Part shown: one piece after another, positions 21,759-33,973 of the stretch
How positions within the stretch are numbered: the first letter of the stretch is position 1
Layout: every line of letters begins with the position of its first letter
Assembly: GCF_028009165.1 (NCBI RefSeq)
Contig: NC_079241.1
Location: 682,001-746,000 of the forward strand
Length of the DNA: 64,000 bases
Source: Akanthomyces muscarius
Lineage: Eukaryota; Ascomycota; Sordariomycetes; Hypocreales; Cordycipitaceae
Reading direction: 5' to 3'
The notes under the pieces: generated by a model
What the model was told of the DNA's origin: nothing
The model's input: only the letters and a program-made list of their open reading frames with translations
Database searches by the model: none
Position numbers and translations under genes: made by a program

Positions 21759-24700
21759 ATTGTAGGTGGAAGTATGCAACTCTCTATGTATTAAGTGGAA
21801 GAAAGGATATGTTGGAAATTGCCTTGTGCACCTGGTATGGACCGCGCCGATGCCTTTCCTCGAGTGATACAGCCCAGTCTTTCCCTACATTTCCTTCGAG
21901 AGCGGCAGCACTACTCTTTATAGAAAAACGAGAGAAATGAAATCTATAATCCTTTGCTACACATCTCGCGTGCTGGTGGTGGGGAGTGACCTATCACAGG
22001 TGCCTGGCAGCTTACACGACGGCTGCCCGCCCGCGCGGCGCACCATCTGGCCGGAGGTAGCGGAGGCTGAACAAAGTCGCACGCCGGTGCAGGTCGATTA
22101 TGCGAGGCTTTTTTACTTTGGCAGCTATTCCCAAATTGGGACATTGCACCGATACCAACAGCCCATCTCCCAGGTTTCATGCTGGCGTCACATGGCCTCA
22201 AACTCCGGGGTGGGTTGCGGTAGCGCCTACTCGTCCGGTGTCCAAGAGTGCCGATCTGCCGCTGGAAGCTCCACGAAAAGTCAAATATAGCGCCAGCTGG
22301 GGGACCATCGTTCCGCACAGAGGGTGCGGCTTGTTCGGAACCTGCACTGAAACTGCATTATTCCTTCTCTGAAATGTATTTGCTAGCCCTCGTCCACCTC
22401 TGTATCGCATACTGCAGCGTGCTTCGCGCGGTTTTCGCCACGGGACCTCAGCCGCTTCGGCCACGGTGGCGCTGGTTGCTTACATGCCAAGCAACGGTGT
22501 TCCGAGACTTGGCTGCGTTTTATTTCGGTCATGCTGTATGGAGAAGTTTTCTAACTTTCTTCTTCAACTTTGTGCCCCTCCTGATTGTCCATGGTATTTT
22601 GTGGTTCTTGCATATTTCCCCCATCGCAGAACCCGGCACTTGCGTGGGCGTTCGCGGACATTTACCCCAGCCAGGAACATGCTCCGCCCCCGCAACTCTA
22701 CTTGTTGTCGATCATCTCGCTAATTAGTTATGGGGTGCATGGTGCGGGTTGGTTGAGTTTGTGGCCACGGCCGATTACTACACCTGGTGACCTATAGCAA
22801 GATAGAGACCTCGGTTAATGGTAGAAAAAGGCAGATTCTTCCATTGCTCACAGATTAATTGTACGTGGCGAGTTTTACTACCTTGGCGAGCTATGCATTC
22901 TTGAGCAATGCTTCCGTTTCTTTCGACAGCAGTCGCTACCAGTAAATCCGAAAACCGCAATCCATGCAATAACTTTGGAGTTGCGGTGGAAAATGAATTG
23001 TCCCCTCCACAGATTTTCGAGCTTGGCGGATATAATATTTGCGGAAGCCGAAACCAGCTTCTCGTGCTGATCTATACAGGCGGTCAACTAACACCTTCCT
23101 TGTCAGGCTATTGGCACACTTACACTGCCACTGTATCGGCCCGTCCCCAGCCCTGCTTACTACTGAGAACACTGATCAGCCGCAAGATGGGGAAGCACGT
23201 ATGGGTCCAACCTAGAAGATCGGCTCCTATACTGCCTGACAGCACCGCGACTGACAACTAAACGACGCGCGTGAGTGGCTTACCGGGATATTACAGATCT
23301 GTCTTCATATTGTTCACTGTACTTCGTGAGTTAGAATTCGAAGCTCGTGCCGCAAATCGATTGCTGCGACACGCTACATCACAATGCAAGGGAGGCAGTT
23401 GGGATTTCTGTTACAAGGTCAAGCGACTAGCAAAACTAGACGCTGGTGGCTTTTAGCTACTGTAGAAAGAACCCAATTAAGAACAACAAGGGAAAAGAAA
23501 AGAACAAAGAAGAACAGAAGGCTCAAAAGAATAAAGAAAATAGGGAACTAAAAATAATAATAAGAGAGAGTATCTGTAAGCCGCTACTTCTACATGTTTA
23601 AGTGGCGTCTTTCTTTGTCACCCACGTGAGAGTGAAGTCTCTTTCCTGCTTTTATTTTAGATGGGCGGCGTTAAATCTGGGTAAAATAGTGAAACCCAAT
23701 TGTTCAGAAGTTACAATAGCCTGGTAATTGCGACGCCTTTGTCTGCATGTTCTCGGCCGAGAGCAGCCCGAGCACTTACTACTAGTTGCCTAGCCCTCCA
23801 CAGCAAACTGACCAGCGGGCTTCCGGGGTGTCTTATGCGGGGGTGGCGCTGGCCACGCATATCGGAGACTAGTTAGTAAAAGTAAACTCAATACCGATAG
23901 TTCGCTTGCTATGTATAGCGGGCATAACACAAGCCGTACTTCTAGGCCAGCACTGCTTTGCCGGCTCGTTCGCCAAGTCCGTGGCTTCTTACTGCACCCT
24001 TCGCTACCCACTCGACATTCGGAACAACGAGGCTAGCTCGGGCGAACGCGTCACAGGAGATACACTTGCACGGGAAACCGGCAGTGCTACAGAGCAACAC
24101 GGTGCTAAACGATGCCGAAGCCGCCGAATTGACAGGCACGGAAGTTCAGCCGTGGCTAAGGTACCAGTAGCTCAGTGTGAACGGCCCTCCGCTCTCCGCA
24201 GCTTGCTGTCCCGGAGATGCCCCTGGGGTAATTGATCGGACCGATAAGGGAAAAAAAACGACCTTTTCTGTTGGGCGCTATGATGAATGGAGTGCCTGTT
24301 TGATACGTCAATTGCATTGCAGAAATATTGATGCCGGTCCTCGCCACGACATGCGGGTCAGTTGGTATCTGCTGGACATCACCCTCAAACCTTGTCAGCC
24401 ACATATGGAATGATAGGTATAATGCAGCGCAGCGGTTCTTCTGGAATACCTCTATTTTCCAGCGACAATGTGTTAAACACCAAAAAAGACACTATGGCAA
24501 CACCTACTCGAACAACTACCACTCGTAACCCGCGCCCCAGCAGTGTTTCGCAGGCCATGGGCTCACCGAGCCTGGTGACACCAATGCAGGTTAATAGCAT
24601 GGCACATCGAGACCGATTTGGGGGTGTAGAGCTCACAACTATTTTCTGGCCAGAAGAAAAGAAAAGTAGAAGAGAGGGCGCGAAAGATGGCGCAAGCCTG

Positions 24701-25826
24701 GAGCTTCCAACATTATTGTGAGCACATGTGCACAGTTGTATAACAAGACGACATTATACCGAGGCATCGCCACAATCTAGTGAGCTACATACTATTTAAT
24801 CTTTTAATTTACTTGTCGTTCCTGAAGAATTGTCGTTTCGTCTAAGCCCAGCCGCCTGTCAGACATGCAGACTTGTGCAGGGGCAAATACCGAATAAAAG
24901 ATGGGGTACGCCACAAGATTTCAGCTCTGCAGATTGCATACGCTTCAAAAATGAATAGCTAGCAGCAGTGCTAGCTTGATGCAACTGAAAAACAGTTGTG
25001 TGCATAAAACGACCACGTGCTGGAGGCTTGAAACTACTGCGGCCGCCACAAGGCACGCCAGCACATCGGGCAAGGAATACCGAGCATTGCAAGAAAGTGT
25101 TCAATAATGCCAATTTTGCTTCGAGGTACTGATGCTACCGAGAATGAAGATGGCCGTTTCCACATCTGAGACTTATTGGCGCTGGCGCAGCTGAGCTGAC
25201 TGCGTAGTCCGCCGAATCCGAGCAGCTTGTGACGCTCGGGCTGGCCGAGGAATCTGTCTGACTGATTCAATCAGGCCAGAAAGATGAGGGAAAATTGTGT
25301 CTGTTCCGAGATGTCCAGACAAATGTGTTTTCGGTCGGCGAGCCTCTGCTACAATGCCAAGTCGCGAAAGGCTGTCCGGCGCAGTCGTATTCGCGTGTCA
25401 CCCTGCCGAAACTGGTACACAAAAAATTGTTCGAACACATGGGTCAATAACAGCTCAATAATGAGAAACTTTGAGCAGTTAGAATTCAATTGACCGCAAA
25501 ATAGCCGAATGACAAGGGGATCGTAATAATACTGATGAATTGCTAGGCGAGCCTCGAAAGCAGAGTGGCTTGCGCGTCACGATGTTGTAAGTGTGATCAA
25601 CTTTGTATAAATTCTGCAGATAATTTGACTATCAAATAAGAGACGAGACCGCATTGGCCATGAAAAATTGAAAAAAGTGTTTTGTCTATGCCAAAAGTAA
25701 AATCCTCTATCGCTATTATGATGCTAAATCCCAATGAAGAGCGGAATGAAAAGAAACGCCGAGACCTATGTATGATGCCAATGCAATGTCGTGAATGCGT
25801 GAAATGGCGCCTTGGATTTCTTTAAA
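21759..25826. other. Gene-poor region (4.1 kb)
   Basis: I find no credible gene in this stretch. The longest frame (22248-22727, plus) is hydrophobic from an internal ATG at 22374, but has no homology I recognise and no supporting structure. A purine-rich tract with an A/G-dominated plus strand runs from about 23461 to 23580. No long terminal repeats, inverted repeats or transposase motifs are visible, so any transposon relic would be too decayed to recognise by eye. Confidence 0.45.
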
Positions 25827-26725
25827 TCAGGCCAATGAAGTGTCTTCTTGCTCCTTTTCCGCATTCGTAAAAAGATACATGAGCGTGACGATAAGTTTTC
25901 CAGCGCCGGAAACAGCAATGGCAGTCGCAGACCCAACCTCTTTGTAGATTAGGGCACCGATCAGGCAACCAGCGACGAGGGCGACGAGAAAAGCCACTCG
26001 GCGCGTGCGAGGGCGGTTTTTGATAACAAAGAGCTTCTGGTCAATCATCAAGTCGACCCATGCGGCTGTTGCCATGGCGGTGCTGATTTCCGTCATGGCG
26101 AGACTGCGGGACTGGACGACCTGGCTGCCCGAAGCGCTGGCCAGCAGGCCAATGACGGCGAGAGCAGATGGGCCACGCTCCTTGACACCAAACTTGTATT
26201 GTACCGCGGCGGCAGCGAACACGAGCGCGGTTTGGATCAGGTTGCAGAGGATGAGCCACCAGCGCTTGCGAGGGCCGACAATGTGGCTGAGCTGTCCGGT
26301 AAGCCAGCCGGCGCCGAGGAAGACACCCAGAGCCATGCCGATGTTGGGAGTGATAAACATGTCGCCATTGAACTGGGGAAAGACGATTGCCAAGCACAGG
26401 AACACAGTATTGCCGGTCTGGTTGGAAGCGAAGCAGTGGTAGTCGGGAAAGGTCGTGGCGTCTGCGCGAAGAGGGTCAGTTAGCGGTGGGATCAGTACGC
26501 GCAGTATGGCAGACATGACGTACCTTGAATGCCCGTGCAAAATGTGAGTATCAGCAGTTGTAACTCGGCAAACAAAGTTGGGCGAATTTCGTGAGTAAAG
26601 TGAGTGACGACTGTATTTCTGGGAGGAATCGTCTTGATGCTGCTCGTCTGGTGCTCGTCATCGGACGAGTGGCCAGAGGCGGTTGGGCTTGCCACATAAT
26701 CCGTGACAGCTTCTGATTTGGTCAT
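25827..26725 (-). CDS. DUF1275 (YoaK-like) membrane protein
   Basis: This is a small polytopic membrane protein of the DUF1275 family, whose function is not established. Exons on the minus strand are 26725-26524 and 26461-25827 (278 residues), with a 62-nt intron; the split Asp codon restores FCTGIQDATTFPDYHCF. A polar N-terminus of about 45 residues (Thr/Ser and acidic) precedes the family motif QDATTF followed by FASNQTGNTV. About six hydrophobic segments follow, including one with GMALGVFLGAGWLTG and one near VAFLVALVAGCLIGALIY. The C-terminus is short and acidic. DUF1275 genes are often scattered in accessory fungal DNA. No neighbour suggests a pathway. Confidence 0.9.
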
Positions 26726-28062
26726 TGCGACGGGTTACGAAGAGCGGAGCGGAGCGAGAGATGACAGGCATGAGATTGCTTTCACTCTGTAATTGAGTGC
26801 TGGACTAAATAAGATAGGCGAGCAACACAGCAAAGAGAAGAGGCGGTTGAGTGGAGGACTACTTCAAAGGAACCCAGTATTAAAATTGGAAGAAGTGGCA
26901 GCCAGTCCTCCATTTATTAAAGATGTAATCGGCACAAACCGACAGCCGCATCACCCAGAAAATTTAAACTGTGTCAAACCAGGATCCACACGGGAACAAG
27001 CATCCTCTCGATGCGGACGCGGGTTTGACGTCGGGGGGATGAGGAAAACTGGATTCTGAGTGAGAGTAGACTGTCGCCGCTTTAGAGAAGAATTGCGGTC
27101 ATTCTTGCGAGAGTCACAGGAATTAGACGCCCGAGAGGATGGGACCAACTAAAGCGGCAGCTGACTTTAACCCGCATCAAGTTGGGCATTGCCCGATTCG
27201 GCCAACCGTCTTCCGCCCGGCAGCCGGAGCCGCACTGCAGGCTTGCAGCCTTGGAGCTGCGGCCCCGGCCAGGCCTGTTTGCCAGTCCGCCGATGCCGCC
27301 GACAGCCGCTCCCCACCTAAGCTCGTGCATGCGATGGCCTCGTTCGTGTAAATGAAGCCGTAATTTGCGGTGTGCAATCCTTGAAGATTTTTTCTCGCAT
27401 GGTAATGCATGTCTAATGACGGATCGCAATTTGGTCATTGCTTTAATGTTTCTGAACACTGCAACGCACGGGTCTCAGTGCAAGACTTGGGATCACCGTG
27501 TTGTCGCACCCGGGCGCTGCTTGTTGGCGTAGAGTAAAACATCCTCGTCATGGACATGAGCAGTCCATAGTCTCAGCTGCAGGACATGAAGTCTCATCTT
27601 TCTTTTTTTCTTCTTCGGTTTGGCACTGGTACCTGCATGACTTTGGGCCTAGCTCGGCGCCCGCTCTACATGGCTGGATGGCCGCTCTTTCCTGACCAAA
27701 TGGTTTTCTGAGCGCGGTTGACACCAACATCAGAAGCTTGATACAAGAGATTTAATTCAAATATCAAACTCTCACGATGAAGCATCAATGAGCTACATTG
27801 CTTCTTACAATGCTGCATCTTCCTTGACCTAGCCAGTTTGACCACTTACAGCGCCGCCACCAACCCGTCATCACGTGTTTTCGCATCTCGCTGACTAACC
27901 GACGCGTCTCAAACGCGGACCCCACTAGCTTGGGCAGGCACGACGGCGCGAGCTTCACGGTAGTGGCACACCACAAAGAGAGCCGTTATCGTGATATCAA
28001 TTGTCAAATGTCGCCGAAATACCCTTTTTTTCTCCTCGTCTAGAAGCTAAGTTGTCAGCTTC
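26726..28062. promoter_or_regulatory. Divergent promoter, DUF1275 gene / RecQ helicase
   Basis: This 1.3-kb spacer has no credible ORF. Upstream of the RecQ start there is an ACGCGT box (MluI cell-cycle-box-like) at 27903-27908 and an ATCACGTG at 27871-27878. The segment at 27220-27300 is GC-rich with short inverted GCAGGC/GCCTGC-type words. The motifs are real; regulation is inferred only. Confidence 0.35.
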
Positions 28063-31000
28063 ATGACTCGCAACAATCTTGCCGATCATCTGACCTGGTT
28101 GCTCAACAACATTTCCCTATCAACACCACGGCAGCTCGACCTTCCAACACCCACTGGACTGTATCTCGGCGCTTCAGACGCCTCCGATTCAATCCCGCCT
28201 CCCAGCACCAATTCGCAGGTTCTGAGACGGCAGGGGAAGCCGCAAAGCTCACACGAAAGTCAGCCTTTGTCCAGCCTGCCGGTAAATGGCCTCCACGAGA
28301 GGAGCGGCCACGAACCACCAGCTCGCGACACGGCCCAGCTGTCTCAGGACAACATGGGCCGCTTGACTTCGACAACAAAGTCCAAAAAGCCGTCTTTAGT
28401 GATTCAGCAAGCCGGAAATACGACACCGAAATCTTCTGCTTCGACCATTTACGATGTCAAAACCAGCTCGAGTCGGAGGGAGCCGCCTTCGAGCTCGCGG
28501 AAGGATCCCATCAAATACTCGTCCAGCAAACCGAAAGCCGCATACCAGCAGCCCATTTCGAGTATTGGATTAGATTTCGCAGACCTCGATGCCGACGACC
28601 TCGAATGTATGGATTTAACGACGGACACATTGCATTCGGTCGAATCATTGGAGTTTGTCAAAGAGGTGGCTATACAATCATCTGGTGACAAGAGCACGTC
28701 GTCCTCACAACCGAGGAGTGGCAAAAAGAGAAAGAGCAGCGACATCAATGGGTTAGCGGAATTCGACGAGCCCTTCGCTGATGTTTACGAAATGCTCGGC
28801 ACTGAGCCCCCAATGTCAACCCCGGCCAAGATGCCCTCGTCTCGAAAGAAAGGCTCAACTAGTCTCAAGCGCCACCAGAAACGAGATGCAGAAAAACAAA
28901 CACCATCCGCGCGGAAAGCGAGGCTCGATTCCATCAGCAGTGTTCCCGACGACTTTTCATCCCCAAGTCGAGCTGTTGCCGCTAAACGACCTCAACTCGA
29001 CCTTTCTCCATCCCGGAATAGAGTGCCTGAATCTTCGCAAGATCGAAATAGGACACCAAACAACGACAAATTGAACACTATAGCAACGCCTTCGATCTGC
29101 CTCCAGCCCGCAGAAAGCACGAATATACCCGCTGAGCGCGTTGAACACTTCATTCCCGACTCCGATGATGAGTTTGTAACACCACCCTCTTTCAAGATCG
29201 CAAACACCTCTCAGGAGAGCCGACAAACGCGAGTCCTGCAATCCGAAGCCAGCCAAGCAATAGCGGATTTGCCTCAACCACAGCTTGGAGCGACTGCTTC
29301 ATCCGACCCATCAACGGACGACGTCGTCATGTTACCGCCACAAAATGACTCACACTCTAGCCAGGCACCACGTATACTGTCATATTTGTCACAAAATCCT
29401 AATATATTGGACAAGAAATTTCAGCAACTGGATGTTCTCATTCAGCAAAACGCACGCGAATTCAGGCAGGCGATAGATTCGCGATGTACAAAGGATAAAC
29501 GTGAAGGAATTAAAGCAGAAAAAGAACGCCTGTTGAAGCAAAAGAAGTCTCTCGAAGCTCTTGCTGTATCATTTCGCTCCTACGTTGAGATGTGCGATCA
29601 GCGGGAAGCTCTCGCCGCTCAAGTCGCCAAGGCGTACGTGGAAGGGATCGAAACCGACGAGGACGAAGCAAAACTTGACGAAATTACCGACATAGTGGAA
29701 CAGAAAGAGAAAGAGTTGTTGAAAGAGCTTACTGAGGCCGGCGTTGAGGAAGCGGATTGTCTGGACACGGCAGATGGCCATGGTACTTCTCAATCTGGAA
29801 ACGTTGTGCTTGGAACGCAACATCCACCAGGAGTGACAGTCAACATGTCAGAGCCCAGTTTGGATACTCAGCCGGGAATGATGCATGGGACGCAAGTTGT
29901 CCACCAAACCCAACTGGGAGGGACACCTGGCTCCAGTTATATGCACCACTATGCCGCCAATGGCAACAGCTTTGCGACCGGGCCAGCCGCGTCAAGGGCT
30001 GATGTGCCATTTCCCAGAGCCCCTACCAGTCAAGCGCTACATCATGTTGCCAGTCATAAAGGGCCAATAACAGTCGAAGACGCTGACCCATTTGAAGACG
30101 AGCTGATGTCCGAGTTTGATGACGACGTTATGCTCCCTCCTCCTCGCTCTGTCAAACAAGCTTCGAAAACTGCGAGCCACATCATGCCGCAGCGTGATCG
30201 AGACGAGTTCAGCGAGTTTAGCGACGATGCAGATATGCTAGCGTTCGCGCAAGACTACGAAAGCCAGCAATCTGGTAAAGAGCAGTCCCCCAGGAGCCGT
30301 CGAGTCTTCTCTGAAACGTCTGGAAATGCTGCACCCGTGTCCAGAGCCCGTTCGACATCGCGAAAGCCAACAGCTCCATCACAACCAGAACTGACCATCC
30401 CCCCACACCTGATGAAGTTTCCTTGGTCTCCAGAAGTGCAAAAGATGCTGAAAGATCGATTTCGCATGAAAGGATTTCGACAGAACCAACTGGAAGCCAT
30501 AAACGCAACCCTGTCAGGCCAGGATGCATTTGTTCTGATGCCTACTGGCGGTGGTAAATCGCTCTGCTATCAGCTTCCTGCAGTCGTTCGAACGGGCAAG
30601 ACTCGGGGTGTCACGATTGTCATTTCTCCGTTGTTAAGTCTCATGCAGGATCAAGTGGACCACATGAAAGCACTTGGCATCCAGGCCGTCGCATTCAATG
30701 GCGAGTGCTCCGCTGAATATAAACGGCAAGTGATGAACGCCTTTGGAGAACGCAGCCCTGAGCACTTTATCGAGCTGCTTTATATCACACCAGAAATGAT
30801 CAGCAAGAATATGGCATTCAACAATGCCTTGCAAAAGTTGTATAACAATGGCAAGTTTGCTAGGCTGGTGATTGACGAAGCGCACTGCGTCAGTCAATGG
30901 GGCCATGACTTTCGCCCGGATTATAAAACCCTCGGCGAGTCGCGAAGAAAGTTTCCCAACGTTCCTGTCATGGCGCTGACGGCTACTGCCACGCAAAATG

Positions 31001-33132
31001 TCATCGTTGACATACGACATAACCTAGGCATGAGGAACTGCAAAATCTTTTCACAAAGCTTCAACAGGCCAAATTTATATTACGAGGTCCGACCCAAGGG
31101 ATCGTCTGTCAGCTCAGTCGATTACATCGCAAAATTGATCAAATCCGATTATGCTCGCAAGACCGGTATTGTCTATGCACTATCCCGAAAGGGAACTGAA
31201 AGCGTCGCAGAACGACTCCGAGAACAAGGCATCTCTGCCTACCACTACCATGCTGGCATGACACCCCCGGAGAAGGTCAATGTGCAGACTCGGTGGCAGA
31301 AAGGCACCATCAAGGTGGTTGTTGCCACCATCGCTTTCGGAATGGGCATTGACAAGCCGGATGTACGATTTGTCATTCACCACGGACTGCCAAAGAGCTT
31401 GGAGGGTTACTACCAGGAGACCGGCCGTGCAGGGAGAGACGGTAAACCATCAGATTGCATTCTTCTTTACGGCAGAAGAGACATAACGGTTCTCAAGAAG
31501 ATGATTTTGGATGGTGAAGGCAACGCAGAGCAAAAAGAGAGACAGATGGCAATGCTGAACAGAGTCACCGCATTCTGTGACAACGAGTCTGACTGCCGCC
31601 GAACAGAAGTATTGCGGTACTTTGGTGAGGATTTCACTGCAGCACAGTGCCAGAAGTCATGCGACAATTGCCGATCAGGAAAAATATTCGAGCAAAAGGA
31701 CTTTTCAGAGTGTGCCAGATCCGTCATCCAAGTTGTCCGGCGCCAAGAAAAGGTAACCGCTGTCCAGTGCGCGGATATTCTAATCGGTAAAGGGTATCCT
31801 AAGCACGAGCAGCGTCTGTCCGACGAATTCTATGGCGACTGTAAGGGGCTTATGAAGCACCAAGTCGTCCTTGTGATTGACAAACTTGTGGCAGAGAAAG
31901 GTTTGGCCGAGAACAACGTCGTTACCAAGTATGGCATGGCTATCCCGTATCTGGTCGTAGGGCTCGAGGCGAATAAATACCTGAATCGGCAGCGGAAGTT
32001 GATGTTGAAGGCGCCGATGGACGAGCCGCGTCCGAAAGCTGCAAAAAGCAAAAAGCCATCCACGAAAAAGACCAAGAAAGTAAAGGGTCAAGAAGCGCTC
32101 AACCTGCAATCGACATATGTTTCTTCGCCTGTGGATAAACGCCGCGCGCGCGCGCGAGTGCTTGATAGCGAGGATGAGGATGATTATCCAGCAACTTCGC
32201 ACGGGTATGCCAATGATGGCTTCGTCATTTCGGATGAGGAAGAGGAGGATGATGACGATGAGCACGACGCCTTTGCCGAACTACCCAGCCACCGACCAGC
32301 CAAACCAAGCAGCAAGCAAAAAGAAAAGCAGGCCGCTACACAAGCAAAGGCACCGTCACCGTTTGGTCCTCCGATCCACTCCAAGAAGCGTCTGGAAGAT
32401 CTCTCTGAGTTACACCAGGATATCGTCGCTGGCTTTGTGCAGGAAGCCCGAAAAGTTGAAGAGCATATCCGCAACAAGAAGGAGCTTCGACGGCCGCTTT
32501 TTAGCGAGAAGGACTTTCAAGAGATGGCTCTCAACTGGACCACCAACATGGAGCGCATGGGTCGCATTCCCGGTATCGATGCTGACAAGGTCAGAGAGCA
32601 TGGTCCAAAGCTGCTTCCACTCCTGCGCAAGCATCATGAAATGTTTCTGGAAATGACGGGCGAAGATGACGAGAATGACGAGGACATTGTCGACCTCATC
32701 AGCTCTGACATTGAATTTGAGGACGAGGACGCAGAGCCGAGCTTAGGCGAAACCTCGCACTTTTTCGCACCACCACAGCGGACCCATCCCGACGTCTCAG
32801 CATTTCATGCTCGCCTCGAAGAAGCGAATCAGTCTCGTGAATTTGCATCGCAGAGCCAAGCTCGATCGAAACCGTCGTGGGCGAGAGGCGGAGCGGGTGG
32901 TGGCGGCGGAAGGGGCAAGAATTACAGGCGCAAAGGAAACGGAGGAGTGAAGAAGCGCAATGCGAGTGGTGGCAACTCTAGTCGGAAATCTAGCGGTGGC
33001 TCTGCTTATGCTTCTGGTTCTGGTTTTGGGGGAGGTGGCGGCGGCGGCGGTGCGTCGCGACCATCTGGGGCCAGGAAGGACGGCAAGATTGTGAAGAAGG
33101 CCGGTGGGGGGATTGGTCTGATGCCGTTGTAA
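28063..33132 (+). CDS. SGS1: RecQ-family DNA helicase (Sgs1/BLM/QDE-3 type)
   Basis: This 3'-5' DNA helicase acts in double Holliday junction dissolution and genome stability; the Neurospora orthologue QDE-3 also takes part in quelling. The single exon encodes 1689 residues from the ATG at 28063. The long N-terminus (1-790) is Ser/Pro-rich and disordered, with a coiled-coil-like stretch near 450-560. Walker A PTGGGKS is at about 827-833 and the DEAH box followed by CVSQWGHDFRPDY is near 940. The RecQ C-terminal zinc site shows cysteines around 1171-1210 (CDNESDC and CQKSCDNC). An HRDC domain follows at about 1465-1540. An acidic linker and a Gly-rich basic tail (GSGFGGGGGGGG) close the protein. 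Its size and full domain set mark it as the BLM/Sgs1-type RecQ rather than a short one. Confidence 0.95.
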   Translation: MTRNNLADHLTWLLNNISLSTPRQLDLPTPTGLYLGASDASDSIPPPSTNSQVLRRQGKPQSSHESQPLSSLPVNGLHERSGHEPPARDTAQLSQDNMGRLTSTTKSKKPSLVIQQAGNTTPKSSASTIYDVKTSSSRREPPSSSRKDPIKYSSSKPKAAYQQPISSIGLDFADLDADDLECMDLTTDTLHSVESLEFVKEVAIQSSGDKSTSSSQPRSGKKRKSSDINGLAEFDEPFADVYEMLGTEPPMSTPAKMPSSRKKGSTSLKRHQKRDAEKQTPSARKARLDSISSVPDDFSSPSRAVAAKRPQLDLSPSRNRVPESSQDRNRTPNNDKLNTIATPSICLQPAESTNIPAERVEHFIPDSDDEFVTPPSFKIANTSQESRQTRVLQSEASQAIADLPQPQLGATASSDPSTDDVVMLPPQNDSHSSQAPRILSYLSQNPNILDKKFQQLDVLIQQNAREFRQAIDSRCTKDKREGIKAEKERLLKQKKSLEALAVSFRSYVEMCDQREALAAQVAKAYVEGIETDEDEAKLDEITDIVEQKEKELLKELTEAGVEEADCLDTADGHGTSQSGNVVLGTQHPPGVTVNMSEPSLDTQPGMMHGTQVVHQTQLGGTPGSSYMHHYAANGNSFATGPAASRADVPFPRAPTSQALHHVASHKGPITVEDADPFEDELMSEFDDDVMLPPPRSVKQASKTASHIMPQRDRDEFSEFSDDADMLAFAQDYESQQSGKEQSPRSRRVFSETSGNAAPVSRARSTSRKPTAPSQPELTIPPHLMKFPWSPEVQKMLKDRFRMKGFRQNQLEAINATLSGQDAFVLMPTGGGKSLCYQLPAVVRTGKTRGVTIVISPLLSLMQDQVDHMKALGIQAVAFNGECSAEYKRQVMNAFGERSPEHFIELLYITPEMISKNMAFNNALQKLYNNGKFARLVIDEAHCVSQWGHDFRPDYKTLGESRRKFPNVPVMALTATATQNVIVDIRHNLGMRNCKIFSQSFNRPNLYYEVRPKGSSVSSVDYIAKLIKSDYARKTGIVYALSRKGTESVAERLREQGISAYHYHAGMTPPEKVNVQTRWQKGTIKVVVATIAFGMGIDKPDVRFVIHHGLPKSLEGYYQETGRAGRDGKPSDCILLYGRRDITVLKKMILDGEGNAEQKERQMAMLNRVTAFCDNESDCRRTEVLRYFGEDFTAAQCQKSCDNCRSGKIFEQKDFSECARSVIQVVRRQEKVTAVQCADILIGKGYPKHEQRLSDEFYGDCKGLMKHQVVLVIDKLVAEKGLAENNVVTKYGMAIPYLVVGLEANKYLNRQRKLMLKAPMDEPRPKAAKSKKPSTKKTKKVKGQEALNLQSTYVSSPVDKRRARARVLDSEDEDDYPATSHGYANDGFVISDEEEEDDDDEHDAFAELPSHRPAKPSSKQKEKQAATQAKAPSPFGPPIHSKKRLEDLSELHQDIVAGFVQEARKVEEHIRNKKELRRPLFSEKDFQEMALNWTTNMERMGRIPGIDADKVREHGPKLLPLLRKHHEMFLEMTGEDDENDEDIVDLISSDIEFEDEDAEPSLGETSHFFAPPQRTHPDVSAFHARLEEANQSREFASQSQARSKPSWARGGAGGGGGRGKNYRRKGNGGVKKRNASGGNSSRKSSGGSAYASGSGFGGGGGGGGASRPSGARKDGKIVKKAGGGIGLMPL

Positions 33133-33973
33133 AACCCACGAGGCATGACATGTGTTGAAGAGTTGCATATAGCGGTTACTAGGGGAGGATGGGGGAGGCT
33201 CATTACGATGCATCATATCTTGGAGTTTTTTTTTGGTTTGCTTTGGCGGCTCTCTGTCAGCATTCTCTGGCTACAAGCCATTATTACACGATTAGCACAC
33301 TTGCATCTAGAAGAGGAAGAAGACGATAATGTGAAACCATTTGACAGTCATTCATCTACACGCGTGTCAAGAATGCGAACATTAAGAACGTCATCACCGT
33401 CATCACCGTTACCATGATCAGAATGAAGGACGAACACCATGTGCCTTTGGCAGTTTTGTTATACAATGTTTTATTTATGATGCGCCTCCGCTCTCACTAA
33501 TCATACATATACATACGTACTTGCTCTCTCTGGCTAATGAGGACATACACTTTTTTTTGATGCAACAAGACAGGTTGACAAAGGATGCAGAAGCAATAGC
33601 AAAAGAAAGAAAAGACGAGGAAAAGAGGCATAATTAAATCTTAGAAGGAGTAATTGATCGGATCTCAGGTTTTGAAGCAATAGAGAACAAAGAAAGCGAT
33701 TTCCGTAAACTCCGCCGCTAGGATATCATGGCCATTGTGTGACAGAGCGCGCGTGTGCATCTATAATAAAAACAAGAGACGTACCAAACCATTTTATAAA
33801 GAACAGAAAACCAACTCTGCCTGCTAGAAAGATGCTTGCATTAAAAAAAAACCAAAAACACAAAATAGTAATGCATCTGTCCCTCGACGTACAGTCCATA
33901 TGTGTACCTTTTCAATAGGACATTACTAGTCAAGTCCGAGTAATTGTATTCCTCTCTCGTCTTTTTCTCCTTT
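33133..33973. other. Convergent 3' spacer, RecQ / KAR9-like
   Basis: This 841-bp AT-rich stretch between converging genes probably holds both 3' UTRs. Short A-rich and T-rich runs occur (for example an A run near 33842-33851). No ORF or RNA gene is supported. Confidence 0.5.

Noticed and set aside
22374..22727. 117-codon frame starting MYLLALVHLCIAYC, like a signal peptide
   Set aside because: No homology I recognise, a very hydrophobic chance composition, no introns or promoter support, and it lies in a region of random frames.
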